64,000 nt of DNA, from contig NZ_LTDM01000002.1 in assembly GCF_001940565.1 (NCBI RefSeq), positions 1 through 64,000 of the forward strand, in the 5' to 3' direction. The stretch is from Tissierella creatinophila DSM 6911. Its GTDB lineage: Bacteria > Bacillota > Clostridia > Tissierellales > Tissierellaceae. The number at the start of each line of letters is the position of its first letter. Position 1 is the stretch's first letter. The notes beneath the pieces were generated by a model. The model ran no database searches and was not told the origin of the DNA. It worked only from the letters and a program-made list of their open reading frames with translations. The position numbers were made by a program, and so were the translations under genes. Shown here piece after piece: positions 1 through 8,678 of the stretch.

Positions 1-1
1 T

Positions 2-457
2 TATATTTATACTTTATCTGGTTTTGTATATTTAGCATCAATAATGGATCTATATTCAAGAAAAATAGTCGGTTGGCATTTAACTGATAATCTTTCTACT
101 AAAAGTGTTTTAAGAGCAATAGAAAAGTCAAAGCAAAACAGAAAAATAGATTGCCCCATAATTATTCACAGCGACAGAGGCGTGCAATACATCTCAAAAG
201 CTTATATTGACGCTACTCCTGCAGAAAGCTTTATAAGGAGTTACTCAAGGAAAGGTAACCCTTGGGATAATGCAGTAATCGAGTCTTTTCATGCACTTAT
301 TAAAAGAGAATGGCTGAATAGATTTGTAATTCAGCATCTAAGTCATGCTCATGAGTTAATATTTGAATACATTGAAACATTCTACAATACAAAGAGAATA
401 CATAGTCACTGTGACATGAAGTCGCCTTATGACTATGAGGAAGAAAATATTATTTAA
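2..457 (+). mobile_element. IS3-family transposase (OrfB), C-terminal part, cut by the window edge
   Basis: The reading frame is already open at the left edge and gives the C-terminal half of an IS3-family DDE transposase. Visible hallmarks are FVYLASIMDLYSRKIVGW, the second catalytic Asp in HSDRGVQY, and the third-motif region PWDNAVIESFHALIKREW with the catalytic Glu. It ends with the usual FYNTKRIHS segment. The protein would catalyse cut-out and insertion of the element. The first catalytic Asp and OrfA lie outside the window, so activity cannot be judged. The family call is firm; the subgroup is not resolved. Confidence 0.92.
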
Positions 458-484
458 CAGAATATAGATTTATTATGTTTAATT

Positions 485-509
485 TGTCCTTTTTCTTGAC
501 AGAGGACCA
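485..509 (+). repeat. Probable right terminal inverted repeat of the IS3 element
   Basis: About 30-50 bp after the transposase stop there is a stretch that on the minus strand begins TGGTCCTCTGTCAAG, the TG-start style of IS3-family ends. The coding frame that follows begins exactly at this border. The left end is outside the window, so the repeat cannot be matched directly. Confidence 0.5.
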
Positions 510-740
510 GACTATGGACTTGCTGCAATGTGTATATCAAAAGAAGCTTATCCTATAAACCAAAATGGGTTAGTATATACTTCTTACAATATTGATGGAA
601 TGCTTAATACTCGTCATATTCATAAAGAGTTAAGAAAGACTGGAAAACACCATAGTAAATTTAAGAAGAGAACAAAGGAAAATGATGATAAGTTTAGAAC
701 AAGTTTTAAACGACTTATAGAAGATAAAGAAAGATTGTAA
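510..740 (+). pseudogene. C-terminal remnant of an unknown gene, truncated by the IS element
   Basis: From the IS border an open frame of about 77 codons runs to TAA. It begins DYGLAAMCISKEAYPINQNG and ends in a very basic tail with KTGKHHSKFKKRTKEN. There is no start codon with a ribosome-binding site; the first ATG (528) lacks a Shine-Dalgarno. A hairpin follows the stop. I read it as the 3' end of a gene interrupted by the IS insertion. I do not recognise the family. Confidence 0.5.
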
Positions 741-750
741 GACAAGCTTA

Positions 751-781
751 AAGGACAGAGTATAAAACATACTCTGTCCTT
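751..781 (+). terminator. Hairpin after the truncated gene
   Basis: A perfect 13-bp stem (751-763 with 769-781) with a 5-nt loop follows the stop at 740. The T-tract behind it is poor, so it is either a degenerate terminator or an mRNA-end stabiliser. Confidence 0.5.
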
Positions 782-823
782 GTAATATTAACGGTTCTGT
801 AGCTTTTGTAGTGTAAAATTTAA

Positions 824-957
824 TTAGTAAATATGCCCTCACCATTTCCTATCAATATCTTATTTGCCATTAAAGAGCTTGTTCTTTTATTTCCATCCCA
901 AAATAATTGACTTTTTACGGCTCATACAAAATATTCTAATGCTCTATTAGTTGAGTT
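824..957 (-). pseudogene. Decayed Fic/DOC-family remnant
   Basis: This otherwise empty 350-base gap (741-1091) holds, on the minus strand, the reading QLFWDGNKRTSSLMANKI followed by LIGNGEGIF. It resembles the Fic active-site loop (HxFxDGNxR) with the following helix, as in Fic-family AMP-transferases. An in-frame TGA at 922-924 interrupts the frame just upstream, the leading active-site His is absent, and no start or ribosome site is present. It is a short fossil of a Fic gene, consistent with decay next to the IS element. Confidence 0.6.
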
Positions 958-1091
958 TTTTATATCCAAGTTTGGCATAATTTTCACAAAGATACTTTTT
1001 CTCTCTTATAAACAAGTTAGACATATGCTATCACTACCTTTCTGGATTAATTCAAGAAAATCATAATAACTTACACACTATTCTATTATTT

Positions 1092-1814
1092 TCAATTTAA
1101 ATCTTTAGTAAATCTACATTTTGGAAAATTTGAACAACCCCAAAATGAACCTCTCTTACCTTTTCGAATTAATAATTTACTTTTGCACATAGGACAATAC
1201 TCTGCTTGAACCTCTGTTTCATATTTTAACTTTTCAGCTAGATTCTTACCTTGGTTTTTAGACATGATGCCAATAAGCATATCTCTATCCCATAACTCTA
1301 TATTATTAGCCTTTGCTAAGTTCTGAGCATTGGATGTAAAATAGCTATTAGTAATAACCATACCTTTAGATGCGCCATAATAATTAATAGCTCCCACAAT
1401 TTCTTGTATGGCAGTAATTCCTACCTTATCTTTCCATCGTTTAGCTTGTACCACAATCTTTGAACCATCTTTATTTAAAATTAAATCAGCACCATAATCA
1501 TTAGTAGCCTTTGTAACCTCACCTTTATATCCTTGATTTTGGAAATGTACTAATATAAATTTTTCAAAGTCTAACCCAGACATTGTATCTAAATCATCAA
1601 TTCCACTGTTTAATAATTTCTGATAATCCTTTTTCTTTTTCTTTAAACTTATCTTTACAACAACAAAAATTGATATAGCGGTTCCCAGTAAAAAAGTTAT
1701 AATAGCCAGCACTATATTTTTAGTATTAAGATAAAGCATGAGACTTATTAAAGCCATTAAACTTGTAGCTATATCAATAGGATGATCTTTCTTTTTCTTA
1801 GTTATTTTACTCAT
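1092..1814 (-). CDS. Membrane-anchored Mrr-like restriction endonuclease with a C-terminal zinc ribbon
   Basis: 240 aa. Two hydrophobic segments near the N-terminus (about residues 15-55) anchor it in the membrane. A cytoplasmic Mrr_cat domain follows (about 75-190) with GLDFEKFILVHFQNQGY, the PD-(D/E)xK-type core NDYGADLIL...IVVQAKRW, and the helix GAINYYGASKGMVITN. The C-terminus is a topoisomerase-type zinc ribbon, CPMCKSKLL...WGCSNFPKC (four Cys). Mrr proteins cleave methylated or foreign DNA. The start has a good ribosome site (GGAGG about 7 nt before ATG). It lies downstream of the type III R-M genes, which suggests a defence cluster. The natural substrate is unknown. Confidence 0.88.
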   Translation of the reverse strand: MSKITKKKKDHPIDIATSLMALISLMLYLNTKNIVLAIITFLLGTAISIFVVVKISLKKKKKDYQKLLNSGIDDLDTMSGLDFEKFILVHFQNQGYKGEVTKATNDYGADLILNKDGSKIVVQAKRWKDKVGITAIQEIVGAINYYGASKGMVITNSYFTSNAQNLAKANNIELWDRDMLIGIMSKNQGKNLAEKLKYETEVQAEYCPMCKSKLLIRKGKRGSFWGCSNFPKCRFTKDLN

Positions 1815-1908
1815 AAAACTCCTCCTATAATCCTAATATAATTTTATTTTCTAAGTCTATAACTGATCCTTATTCTATAAGTTCTAATAGTTACAACATA
1901 ATCCAATA

Positions 1909-2142
1909 TTAATCTTTAAAGTATACTGCTTTAATTTCACCAAAACCTTGATATGTTAAATCGAAATATTGAGAATCTGAAATAAATTCTACACCATTTT
2001 CTTTTAAACTAGCATAAATTTTATATATACCTGTTACTGTTGTACCTATGTGTACTACTTGTTTAAGTATGTTAATACCTCGCCTTCTTTTAATATAAGT
2101 GAACCCTTGATTTAAAAATTGATTGTCATAGGATGTTAACAA
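1909..2142 (-). CDS. Small hypothetical protein (weak call)
   Basis: 77 codons from a TTG start, without a clear Shine-Dalgarno. The sequence has basic (IKRRRGIN) and glycine-rich (QVVHIGTTVTGIYK) patches and no signal peptide or membrane segment. It starts only 8 nt after the terminator hairpin of the R-M operon and would need its own promoter. It may be a gene fragment. I do not recognise it. Confidence 0.3.
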   Translation of the reverse strand: MLTSYDNQFLNQGFTYIKRRRGINILKQVVHIGTTVTGIYKIYASLKENGVEFISDSQYFDLTYQGFGEIKAVYFKD

Positions 2143-2149
2143 TGAGAAT

Positions 2150-2194
2150 AAAAAAACATAGGTAATTTTTACGATTTTTTACCTATGTTTTTTT
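2150..2194 (-). terminator. Terminator of the type III R-M operon
   Basis: A perfect 16-bp stem (2150-2165 with 2179-2194, arms containing ACATAGGTAA) with A/T tracts on both sides lies about 90 bp downstream of res. It would work in both directions. Confidence 0.75.
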
Positions 2195-2283
2195 AATATG
2201 GGTAAGCTTTACCTATGTCTTTTACTTAATCTAAATCAATTTTATCCAGATTATTTTACTCTTGTACCCATATATTAATTCAA

Positions 2284-5200
2284 TCAATACAATCCATTTT
2301 TATTTTTAAAGTTTTCATATGAACTTGCCCAAGTAAATTTAATATCTTTTCCTGATTCTTCACTTATAGTTTCAAAATGTGCTTCTCCACATTTTATCTT
2401 AAATTTTTCTACTCCCATTAAATCTTTTTCTTCTTTTTGAAACTTTGTTTCTGCTATGAAATAAAGGTTATCTTTTCCATCATCTTCATAAACTATAGCC
2501 CAGTCAGGAGTGTAATTTCCATAAGGGGTGTCTATTACAAATCCACCTTTACTTAATTTAGTAAACAATTTTACTTTAGCATCCTTATCCAATTGAATAG
2601 CAAATTCTTCTTCCCCTTTACTATCAAATTTATAATATCTATTAATTCCTCTTTTAGTACTGTTATTATCAACTCTTGGATCATTTGGATATAGATATAC
2701 ACCTTTTTTACCTATTTCAGTATTTATTACCGTATCCATTTTAAATATATCAGTTTGAGATATAGTATAGCCTTTCAATAAGTCATATTCTATTGGACTT
2801 TCACTTATTTGTTTTAAAAGAACATCTTTTATTTCTTTCAAAGCTCCGTCTAAATATTCTTGGCTGTTAAATAAGTGTTTTTTATCTATACTGTCATATA
2901 TATATTGAATACTTCTTCTTGGTAAGTCTGTTCCTTCCATTATAAAATTTATAATTTCAGCTGTACTTCTCTCTATTTTAATTTCCATATTTTCTATTTT
3001 TTCTTTTATTTCTAAAGCTTTTTCATATCCAGCTCCAGTTATTTTATTTATATGATGTTTACCTTCTTCTAAAGTATAGTATTGCTCAGTTAAATCTCTA
3101 TATAAGAAGTATTCATTTAATCTTTCTATAGCTGATTTTAAGAACTTATCCTCATCTATGTCTATTCTATAAGTAGTCTTATAAGATAATTTATCTCCTA
3201 ATCTAAAAACTATTTTCTTAAAATCTTCTTCATTAACAAAGCTATTTATTTTATTTACTATATTTTCTTCATCACCATTTTCAATCACTATACTTCTAGA
3301 GCCTCTTTCTTCCATCACATTTATAATCTCTTCTTTTATTTTTATTGAATGTGCTTTCAATACTTTATTTTTAAACTCTATACTGTCTAGTTTTTCTTTT
3401 ATATTTTCATTTAATATTCCCTCAGAGTTAATAATTTCATGTTCCTTTAACTCTTCAACCATTCTTAAAGAAAGCTCTGAATCTATTTCAGTTTCTTTGA
3501 TACCTGCATTTTTAAATATCTGGTTTATTATATCTTGACTTATTTGTTCTTTATTAAATCCTGCTTCTTCATTGTAAGATTTTTGTAAGCTTTTACTGAA
3601 TTCTTCATAACTACTATTAGCTACAACAGTTAGTACATTGTCTTCTATATCTTTATTTCTTTTACCATCAATATCTACAGGAAGTCTCAGCCCCCTACCT
3701 ATCTCTTGTTTTTTAGCAATTTCATTATCACTTTTCTTTAAAGTACAAAGGGTAAATATATTAGGATTATCCCATCCTTCCCTTAAAGCAGAATGTGAGA
3801 ATATAAAAGCTAAAGAAGTTTTAAAATCTATAAGGTCTTCCTTCCTTTCTAATATAAGTTCTATTCCATTTTCGATACTTCTCTTCTCTTTTTGATTATA
3901 TGACTTTTTATTTTCATCTATTTCTATAATCTCAGTTCTGGTTTTTAACTTATCTATTGCAAAGTACCCTTCTCTAACTGATTTTACATCTTCATAATAT
4001 GGAAACTTATCTATATATTTTTCAAACTTTACTTTCCATTTATCTTGTTTTACTATTTTAGAGTACTCTTGATCAAATATCCTAAAATATTCTCCATCTT
4101 CTCCATCTTCTTGTCTAACTTTTTTAACTTCATCTATAAAAAATAGTGATAAAGCTTTTATTTCTTTTCCTTTATCCAACAATTTAAATTGTTGTTCTAA
4201 ATGAGATTCTATAGCAATTCTCATTTGTAGTCTGACTATATCCGATTCTGTAAAAGGAGTTATAGACTCACCTTCATCAATTTCAATCATTTTACCATTT
4301 GCATCTATTTTTAAAGGATGTCCTTTAAAAGGATTTTCTAGAAGTCTATAGTTCTTATATTGCTTTAACTCTCCTGAAAATTCATAGATATTATCTTTTT
4401 CTTTATTAATATCAAAGGTTTTAGTTTTTACGCCTTTTCCAGTATCATTATATAGTATCTCTATCTTAGCATCATTGTTTTTAGTCATCTTTATATATTT
4501 TATATAAGGAAAATCCTTAGGTAATTTTCTAGTTATAGATCTTACTCTTATTCTCTTAACTAGTTCTTTTACATAGGCATCATAAGAACTCAGTTCATAA
4601 ACTAAATTCATCTTTTGTCTATGAGTGGCTGAATATCTTATTACAAATCTAGGATCTGTTTCATATATAGCTTTCATTGTCTTTGTCATTTCTTTTTTAG
4701 AATCTCCACCATCAAACTTTTGTGGTTCATCAAGAATTACTATAGGATGAACACCCTTCATCTGATCCCAAGCAGAAACATTATCTAGATTGTACTCGCC
4801 TGAGGAATCTCTTAATCTATTATTTGTACTATTAAAAGCATGAGTATTTACTATTAAAATACTTAATTCATTTTTATCTATAAAGTTATCTCTTACACTA
4901 GCTGCTACATCTTTTATACTTGCATCGAATGTAAGAACATGTTTAGAAATATCTATTCCATCGTAATCTTTTGCTATTTGGTGCTTAAATATATCTATAC
5001 TTTTCTGGACTCCAAGCCTTATAGCTACAGAAGGAACTATTATTATAAATTTATTAAAACTTCCTTCATATTGCTTATAAAGCTCCATTATAGTTTTTAA
5101 ATATACATATGTTTTACCTGTTCCTGTTTCCATCTCTACTGTTAAATTTAGTATTCCTTTATCTAGGTCTATACTTTCATTTGCCATAATATTGTTGCCA

Positions 5201-5430
5201 AACTGAACATATTTTAAATTATTTAGAAACTTTTCTCCAAGAGATATTTCTTTATTTCTAATATACTTTCCTGATCCTCTAGTAGAAGCTCTTATAACAT
5301 TTAACTTGTCTCCGTATATAGGATTGGTAACTACTTTAGGAATATCTACAAATAAATCTACTAAAGAATTGACAGCATATTTTTGATAATCAAGTTCTTC
5401 TATGTCAAATTGTATTTTTTTCTCAGTCAT
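2284..5430 (-). CDS. res: Type III restriction enzyme, Res (helicase-nuclease) subunit
   Basis: 1048 aa from the ATG at 5430, chosen because AGGAGG lies 7 nt upstream; an in-frame ATG at 5451 lacks one. The N-terminal half is a superfamily 2 translocase: Walker A ETGTGKT (about residues 101-107), the Walker B-like box ILDEPQKF, and later motifs SHSALREGWDNPNIF and QEIGRGLRLP. The C-terminus carries the endonuclease core TPDWAIVYEDD...IAETKF (about 975-997), the PD-ExK pattern of Res proteins. With Mod it forms the ATP-dependent type III enzyme that cuts unmodified foreign DNA. It starts 11 nt after the mod stop. All motifs look intact. Confidence 0.95.
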   Translation of the reverse strand: MTEKKIQFDIEELDYQKYAVNSLVDLFVDIPKVVTNPIYGDKLNVIRASTRGSGKYIRNKEISLGEKFLNNLKYVQFGNNIMANESIDLDKGILNLTVEMETGTGKTYVYLKTIMELYKQYEGSFNKFIIIVPSVAIRLGVQKSIDIFKHQIAKDYDGIDISKHVLTFDASIKDVAASVRDNFIDKNELSILIVNTHAFNSTNNRLRDSSGEYNLDNVSAWDQMKGVHPIVILDEPQKFDGGDSKKEMTKTMKAIYETDPRFVIRYSATHRQKMNLVYELSSYDAYVKELVKRIRVRSITRKLPKDFPYIKYIKMTKNNDAKIEILYNDTGKGVKTKTFDINKEKDNIYEFSGELKQYKNYRLLENPFKGHPLKIDANGKMIEIDEGESITPFTESDIVRLQMRIAIESHLEQQFKLLDKGKEIKALSLFFIDEVKKVRQEDGEDGEYFRIFDQEYSKIVKQDKWKVKFEKYIDKFPYYEDVKSVREGYFAIDKLKTRTEIIEIDENKKSYNQKEKRSIENGIELILERKEDLIDFKTSLAFIFSHSALREGWDNPNIFTLCTLKKSDNEIAKKQEIGRGLRLPVDIDGKRNKDIEDNVLTVVANSSYEEFSKSLQKSYNEEAGFNKEQISQDIINQIFKNAGIKETEIDSELSLRMVEELKEHEIINSEGILNENIKEKLDSIEFKNKVLKAHSIKIKEEIINVMEERGSRSIVIENGDEENIVNKINSFVNEEDFKKIVFRLGDKLSYKTTYRIDIDEDKFLKSAIERLNEYFLYRDLTEQYYTLEEGKHHINKITGAGYEKALEIKEKIENMEIKIERSTAEIINFIMEGTDLPRRSIQYIYDSIDKKHLFNSQEYLDGALKEIKDVLLKQISESPIEYDLLKGYTISQTDIFKMDTVINTEIGKKGVYLYPNDPRVDNNSTKRGINRYYKFDSKGEEEFAIQLDKDAKVKLFTKLSKGGFVIDTPYGNYTPDWAIVYEDDGKDNLYFIAETKFQKEEKDLMGVEKFKIKCGEAHFETISEESGKDIKFTWASSYENFKNKNGLY

Positions 5431-5441
5431 CAATATTCCTC

Positions 5442-7409
5442 CTATATCCAATAGATTTTTTGATCTTTTATATCATTTATCTCTTTTATTACTGCTCTCA
5501 ATCTTTTAACTGCATTTAGTTTTAAGTTTATATTGCTATCAAATGCACTATCTCTAAGAATTATCCATGATAGAGCTGGTTTAATACTACCTATTTTATC
5601 TATCATCTCTTCATTTATCTTCTCTTCTAAGCATACCAATATCGCTTGTCCTACTAAATAAATTCTATCTCCTATATAGTCTAGTCTAATAACTTCTTCT
5701 GTTAATTCTATATCTTGTCTTTTAAGCATCATTTCATAAACTACATCTATATCTGTGAAATGAGGGTTAAAGTCATCAGAGTCTTTTGGAGATATTGCTT
5801 TAAGTTTTTCTAAGTCTATTCCTTCTTCTACAGTGTCTTTAACTCTCTTAAGGTTTGTATCTTCTACTTTAAATACTTTAAATCCTATGTCTAGGTTCTC
5901 TGGATCTTTCATCAATTTTCTTTCCTCTTCACTGGCTTTATTAAATCTTTCTTTTAGATCATTTTTAATGTTATCTCCTGATTTTCTTATTCTTGCTTTA
6001 CCTATTTCAGATATGTTTTTATAATCTGCTTTATAAGCTTCTGATTTTTCATCGGTTGGTTCTGGAAGTTGTACCATTATATATTTTCTATTACCATTGT
6101 CTTCTGCATTTAAATCTAAAATCGCATGGGCTGTAGTAGACGATCCTGAAAAAAAATCTAATATTATATCTTCATTATTAGAACCAGTTTTAGATATTAT
6201 TTTTATCAAAGATACAGGCTTACTAAATTCAAAAACATCCTTTTTGAATAAATCTTTTATTTCTTTAGCAGAGTCAGAAGAAAACCCACCCTTTTCAATT
6301 ATAGTAGGTAGAGTTGCACCTTGTCTTACTTCTGTTATATATCTTTTTAGAAATGGACTTCCAGAATTCTTTCTAAATCCAATCCTACCTTCATTAAGTA
6401 ATTGCTCTATTTTTTCTTTATTATATAGCCAGCATTTATTCTGAGGAGGATCAAACATTTCTTTTGTATCAGGATTCATTATTGGAAATATACAGCTTTC
6501 TACTAATCTGCCACCTTTCCCATTCGCACTTAAATCTGATGCAGCCCACCTCCCGCGTGAATCATTATCGGGGTTTTTATATCTTTCATTTATGCTATCA
6601 TTTCTTGGCTGTAGATTAAGAACCACAGATTCAATGTTTTTTGCAAAACAAATAATGTATTCATGATTTTTACCAATAATTCTATCATTGGGAGCAGTCG
6701 CCCTTCGTTTCCATATTAATTGTTCTACAAAATTCCTTTCTCCAAATATTTCATCACAAATCTTTCTTATATTATGAACTTCATTATCATCTATAGATAT
6801 AAATATAACTCCATCATCTTTAAGCAAATCTTTTGCTACCTTAAGTCTAGGATACATCATATTTAACCAGTCAGAATGAAATCTTCCTGAGTCTTTTGAG
6901 TTTTTCACAAGTCTTTCGCCATATTCATCTACTTCCCCGGAAAGCTTAGCATATTCTTCTTCACTCATAGCAAAGTTATCTTTATATACAAAATCGTTCC
7001 CTGTGTTATAAGGCGGATCTATGTAAATCATTTTAATTTTACCATAATAAGATTGTCTAAGTAATTTAATAACCTCCAGATTATCTCCTTCTATATATAA
7101 GTTTTGAGTGGTTTCAGGATTTTTACTATCTTCTTCTACATATTTAAGAGTTTTACCTACTATATCTTCATCAGCTTCTCTTATAGCTTCTCTTTTACCT
7201 ATCCAAGTCATATTATATTTTTCTACGTTTTTGTCCTCTTCTTCATATTTTCCAAACCTATCAAGTAAGGCTTGAAAATCTACTACTCCATCTCTAACTG
7301 TTTCTGGGAATAGTTCTTCTAAATCATTTACAAATTTACTTATAAATTGTTTTTTATTATCTTCTATTTTATCAAATATTCCACTTGGTACTTTTTCAAA
7401 TTTATCCAT
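5442..7409 (-). CDS. mod: Type III restriction-modification methyltransferase, Mod subunit
   Basis: 655 aa. An adenine-N6 methyltransferase of the beta class: the catalytic motif DPPYNTGNDF (residues 131-140) precedes the SAM-binding motif DFFSGSSTTAHA (about residue 420), the order expected for type III Mod. The region between them is the target-recognition domain and sets the specificity, which cannot be read from sequence alone. GGAGG lies 8 nt before the ATG. The start overlaps the small upstream frame by 8 nt, suggesting translational coupling. No simple-repeat tract that would suggest phase variation is visible. Confidence 0.95.
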   Translation of the reverse strand: MDKFEKVPSGIFDKIEDNKKQFISKFVNDLEELFPETVRDGVVDFQALLDRFGKYEEEDKNVEKYNMTWIGKREAIREADEDIVGKTLKYVEEDSKNPETTQNLYIEGDNLEVIKLLRQSYYGKIKMIYIDPPYNTGNDFVYKDNFAMSEEEYAKLSGEVDEYGERLVKNSKDSGRFHSDWLNMMYPRLKVAKDLLKDDGVIFISIDDNEVHNIRKICDEIFGERNFVEQLIWKRRATAPNDRIIGKNHEYIICFAKNIESVVLNLQPRNDSINERYKNPDNDSRGRWAASDLSANGKGGRLVESCIFPIMNPDTKEMFDPPQNKCWLYNKEKIEQLLNEGRIGFRKNSGSPFLKRYITEVRQGATLPTIIEKGGFSSDSAKEIKDLFKKDVFEFSKPVSLIKIISKTGSNNEDIILDFFSGSSTTAHAILDLNAEDNGNRKYIMVQLPEPTDEKSEAYKADYKNISEIGKARIRKSGDNIKNDLKERFNKASEEERKLMKDPENLDIGFKVFKVEDTNLKRVKDTVEEGIDLEKLKAISPKDSDDFNPHFTDIDVVYEMMLKRQDIELTEEVIRLDYIGDRIYLVGQAILVCLEEKINEEMIDKIGSIKPALSWIILRDSAFDSNINLKLNAVKRLRAVIKEINDIKDQKIYWI

Positions 7410-7664
7410 TTATTATATCCTCCAATTTTTCATATAGTTTAACTAATTTTTTATTGATTTCCATTCGTTCAGAAGTTAATTTTATCTTTTTATCTTTTTT
7501 ATTTAATAGTTTAATTTCTTCAACCATATCTATCAATTCCATTATGTTATTTCTGCTATACCCTAGTTTTGAGTTTAATAGATCTTTATAGTTTTTTATA
7601 TTGTCTTTATTATTTATCCATTAATAGTTCCAACTATATCTGTATTATCTTTTGTGTAAGCCAA
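7402..7664 (-). pseudogene. Small gene upstream of mod, broken by a frameshift
   Basis: The frame begins at a TTG (7664) with GAGGTG 5-8 nt upstream and reads MAYTKDNTDIVGTING before a stop. Shifting by one base at about 7618 gives a long continuation, NNKDNIKNYKDLLNSKLGYS, on to KLVKLYEKLEDIING. It ends at a TAA overlapping the mod start codon. The joined product would be about 87 aa and rich in charged helices. One base appears lost, so it is either a real pseudogene or a sequencing error. The translation-coupled position suggests an R-M accessory or regulatory protein; I do not know its function. Confidence 0.5.
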
Positions 7665-7673
7665 GTGTTTCAC

Positions 7674-8088
7674 CTCATCTAAATTTATAAACTTGATTTT
7701 TACGATTTTAAGCGCTATTCCTATTATATCAAATTCTGAAAATTAGACAATCTATCTAATTATAACTATTTTTTGTTAAATAGTATTTTAACTTAAATTT
7801 CTAAATCTATTTGGCTATAATCTTTATTTACTTACCACTACTCCATTTTAGTACTTTCAAGATAATTTGACAGGCTCGAAAGGTGAAGATCTTCAAATCT
7901 TCCTAATACTGCCATAAGTTTTTCATTTCTCTAATTAGATGTAAATGTCAATATAAGAACCGTTCTTATATTGACATTTACAGTAGTGAACAAATACCTA
8001 ATATTTAGCAGCTACGGGATACTTTTAGACTTTATTCACATACAAATTCATATATATCTATTATAATTTAATTAAATGTTAATTGTTT
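7674..8088. other. About 410-base non-coding gap between the R-M genes and the sigma factor
   Basis: The gap contains a large inverted repeat (7942-7984) and a 25-codon minus-strand frame (7838-7915) with no ribosome site. The promoter of the sigma gene follows at its right end. I see no convincing gene here. It marks the border between the accessory region and core genes. Confidence 0.5.
7942..7984. repeat. Perfect 21-bp inverted repeat with a single-base centre
   Basis: Positions 7942-7962 are the exact reverse complement of 7964-7984, separated by one base. The arms begin TGTAAATGTCAATAT. There is no T-tract, and neither side has a gene stop within 250 bp, so it does not look like an ordinary terminator. 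It could be a cruciform, a large operator, or a mobile-element end. Confidence 0.85.
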
Positions 8089-8117
8089 TGAAACTTTTTA
8101 AGATAGTTATCCGTCTA
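8089..8117 (+). promoter_or_regulatory. ECF-type (SigV/SigW-like) promoter, probably autoregulatory
   Basis: TGAAAC (8089-8094), a 17-bp spacer, then CGTCTA (8112-8117) match the -35 and -10 consensus of extracytoplasmic-function sigma factors. It lies about 50 bp before the ECF sigma start codon, as expected for a sigma factor that drives its own operon. Confidence 0.75.
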
Positions 8118-8168
8118 TATATTGTAAAGGCCTTTACGATAGAAATGAAATATGAAGGGAAGCTTAAA

Positions 8169-8678
8169 ATGCGCAAAGTTGAATTGGAAAAATATGTTGA
8201 GGATTATATAATTGAATATCAAGATGCCATCTATAGATTAGCTTATAGCTATGTAAGAAATGTTGAAGATTCTCTAGATATTGTTCAAGAATCTATATTT
8301 AAAGCATTTTCATCTATTGATAGCCTCAAAGAACCTCAATTTATTAAGACTTGGTTTTATAGAATAGTTGTAAATACTTCTATAGACTTTATTAGAAAAA
8401 GAAAAAGAGAAGTTTTAGTAGACGATGAATCCTTACTTTATAATGATATTGGTCGTATTGATATTTATGAAGATATAGACTTAGAAAAAGCATTAAATGA
8501 GCTTCCTAATAACTATCGTACAATTATAATATTAAGATATTTTGAAGATCTACCGTTAAAAGAAATAGCATCTATATTAGGTCAAAATATAAATACTGTA
8601 AAAACTAATCTTTACAAAGGTTTAAAAAAGCTAAAGATAAATATTAATATTGGTGATAAGGAGGTTAAAAATGTTTGA
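8169..8678 (+). CDS. sigV: RNA polymerase ECF sigma factor (SigV-like)
   Basis: 169 aa from ATG 8169, preceded by AAGGGAAG; the longer upstream frame runs into the promoter. Region 2 contains YRLAYSYVRNVEDSLDIVQE and WFYRIVVNTSIDFIRKRKR. Region 4 contains LPNNYRTIIILRYFEDLP and the helix-turn-helix EIASILGQNINTVKTNLYKG. It overlaps the anti-sigma gene by 8 nt. The RsiV-type partner suggests the SigV group, which in Bacillus subtilis and Clostridioides difficile responds to lysozyme and controls cell-wall protection. The stimulus here is inferred from the partner, not shown. Confidence 0.88.
   Translation: MRKVELEKYVEDYIIEYQDAIYRLAYSYVRNVEDSLDIVQESIFKAFSSIDSLKEPQFIKTWFYRIVVNTSIDFIRKRKREVLVDDESLLYNDIGRIDIYEDIDLEKALNELPNNYRTIIILRYFEDLPLKEIASILGQNINTVKTNLYKGLKKLKININIGDKEVKNV

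Noticed and set aside
630-845. Minus-strand 71-codon frame over the unknown remnant and hairpin
   Set aside because: Crosses a perfect hairpin, lacks a ribosome site and shows no family features.
5833-6444. Plus-strand open frames inside mod (and similar ones inside res)
   Set aside because: They lie antisense within a well-supported gene, have no ribosome site and only mirror AT-rich codon use.
7838-7915. 25-codon minus-strand frame (MAVLGRFEDLHL...)
   Set aside because: No ribosome site and no recognisable homology; possibly debris of a lost gene but not supportable.
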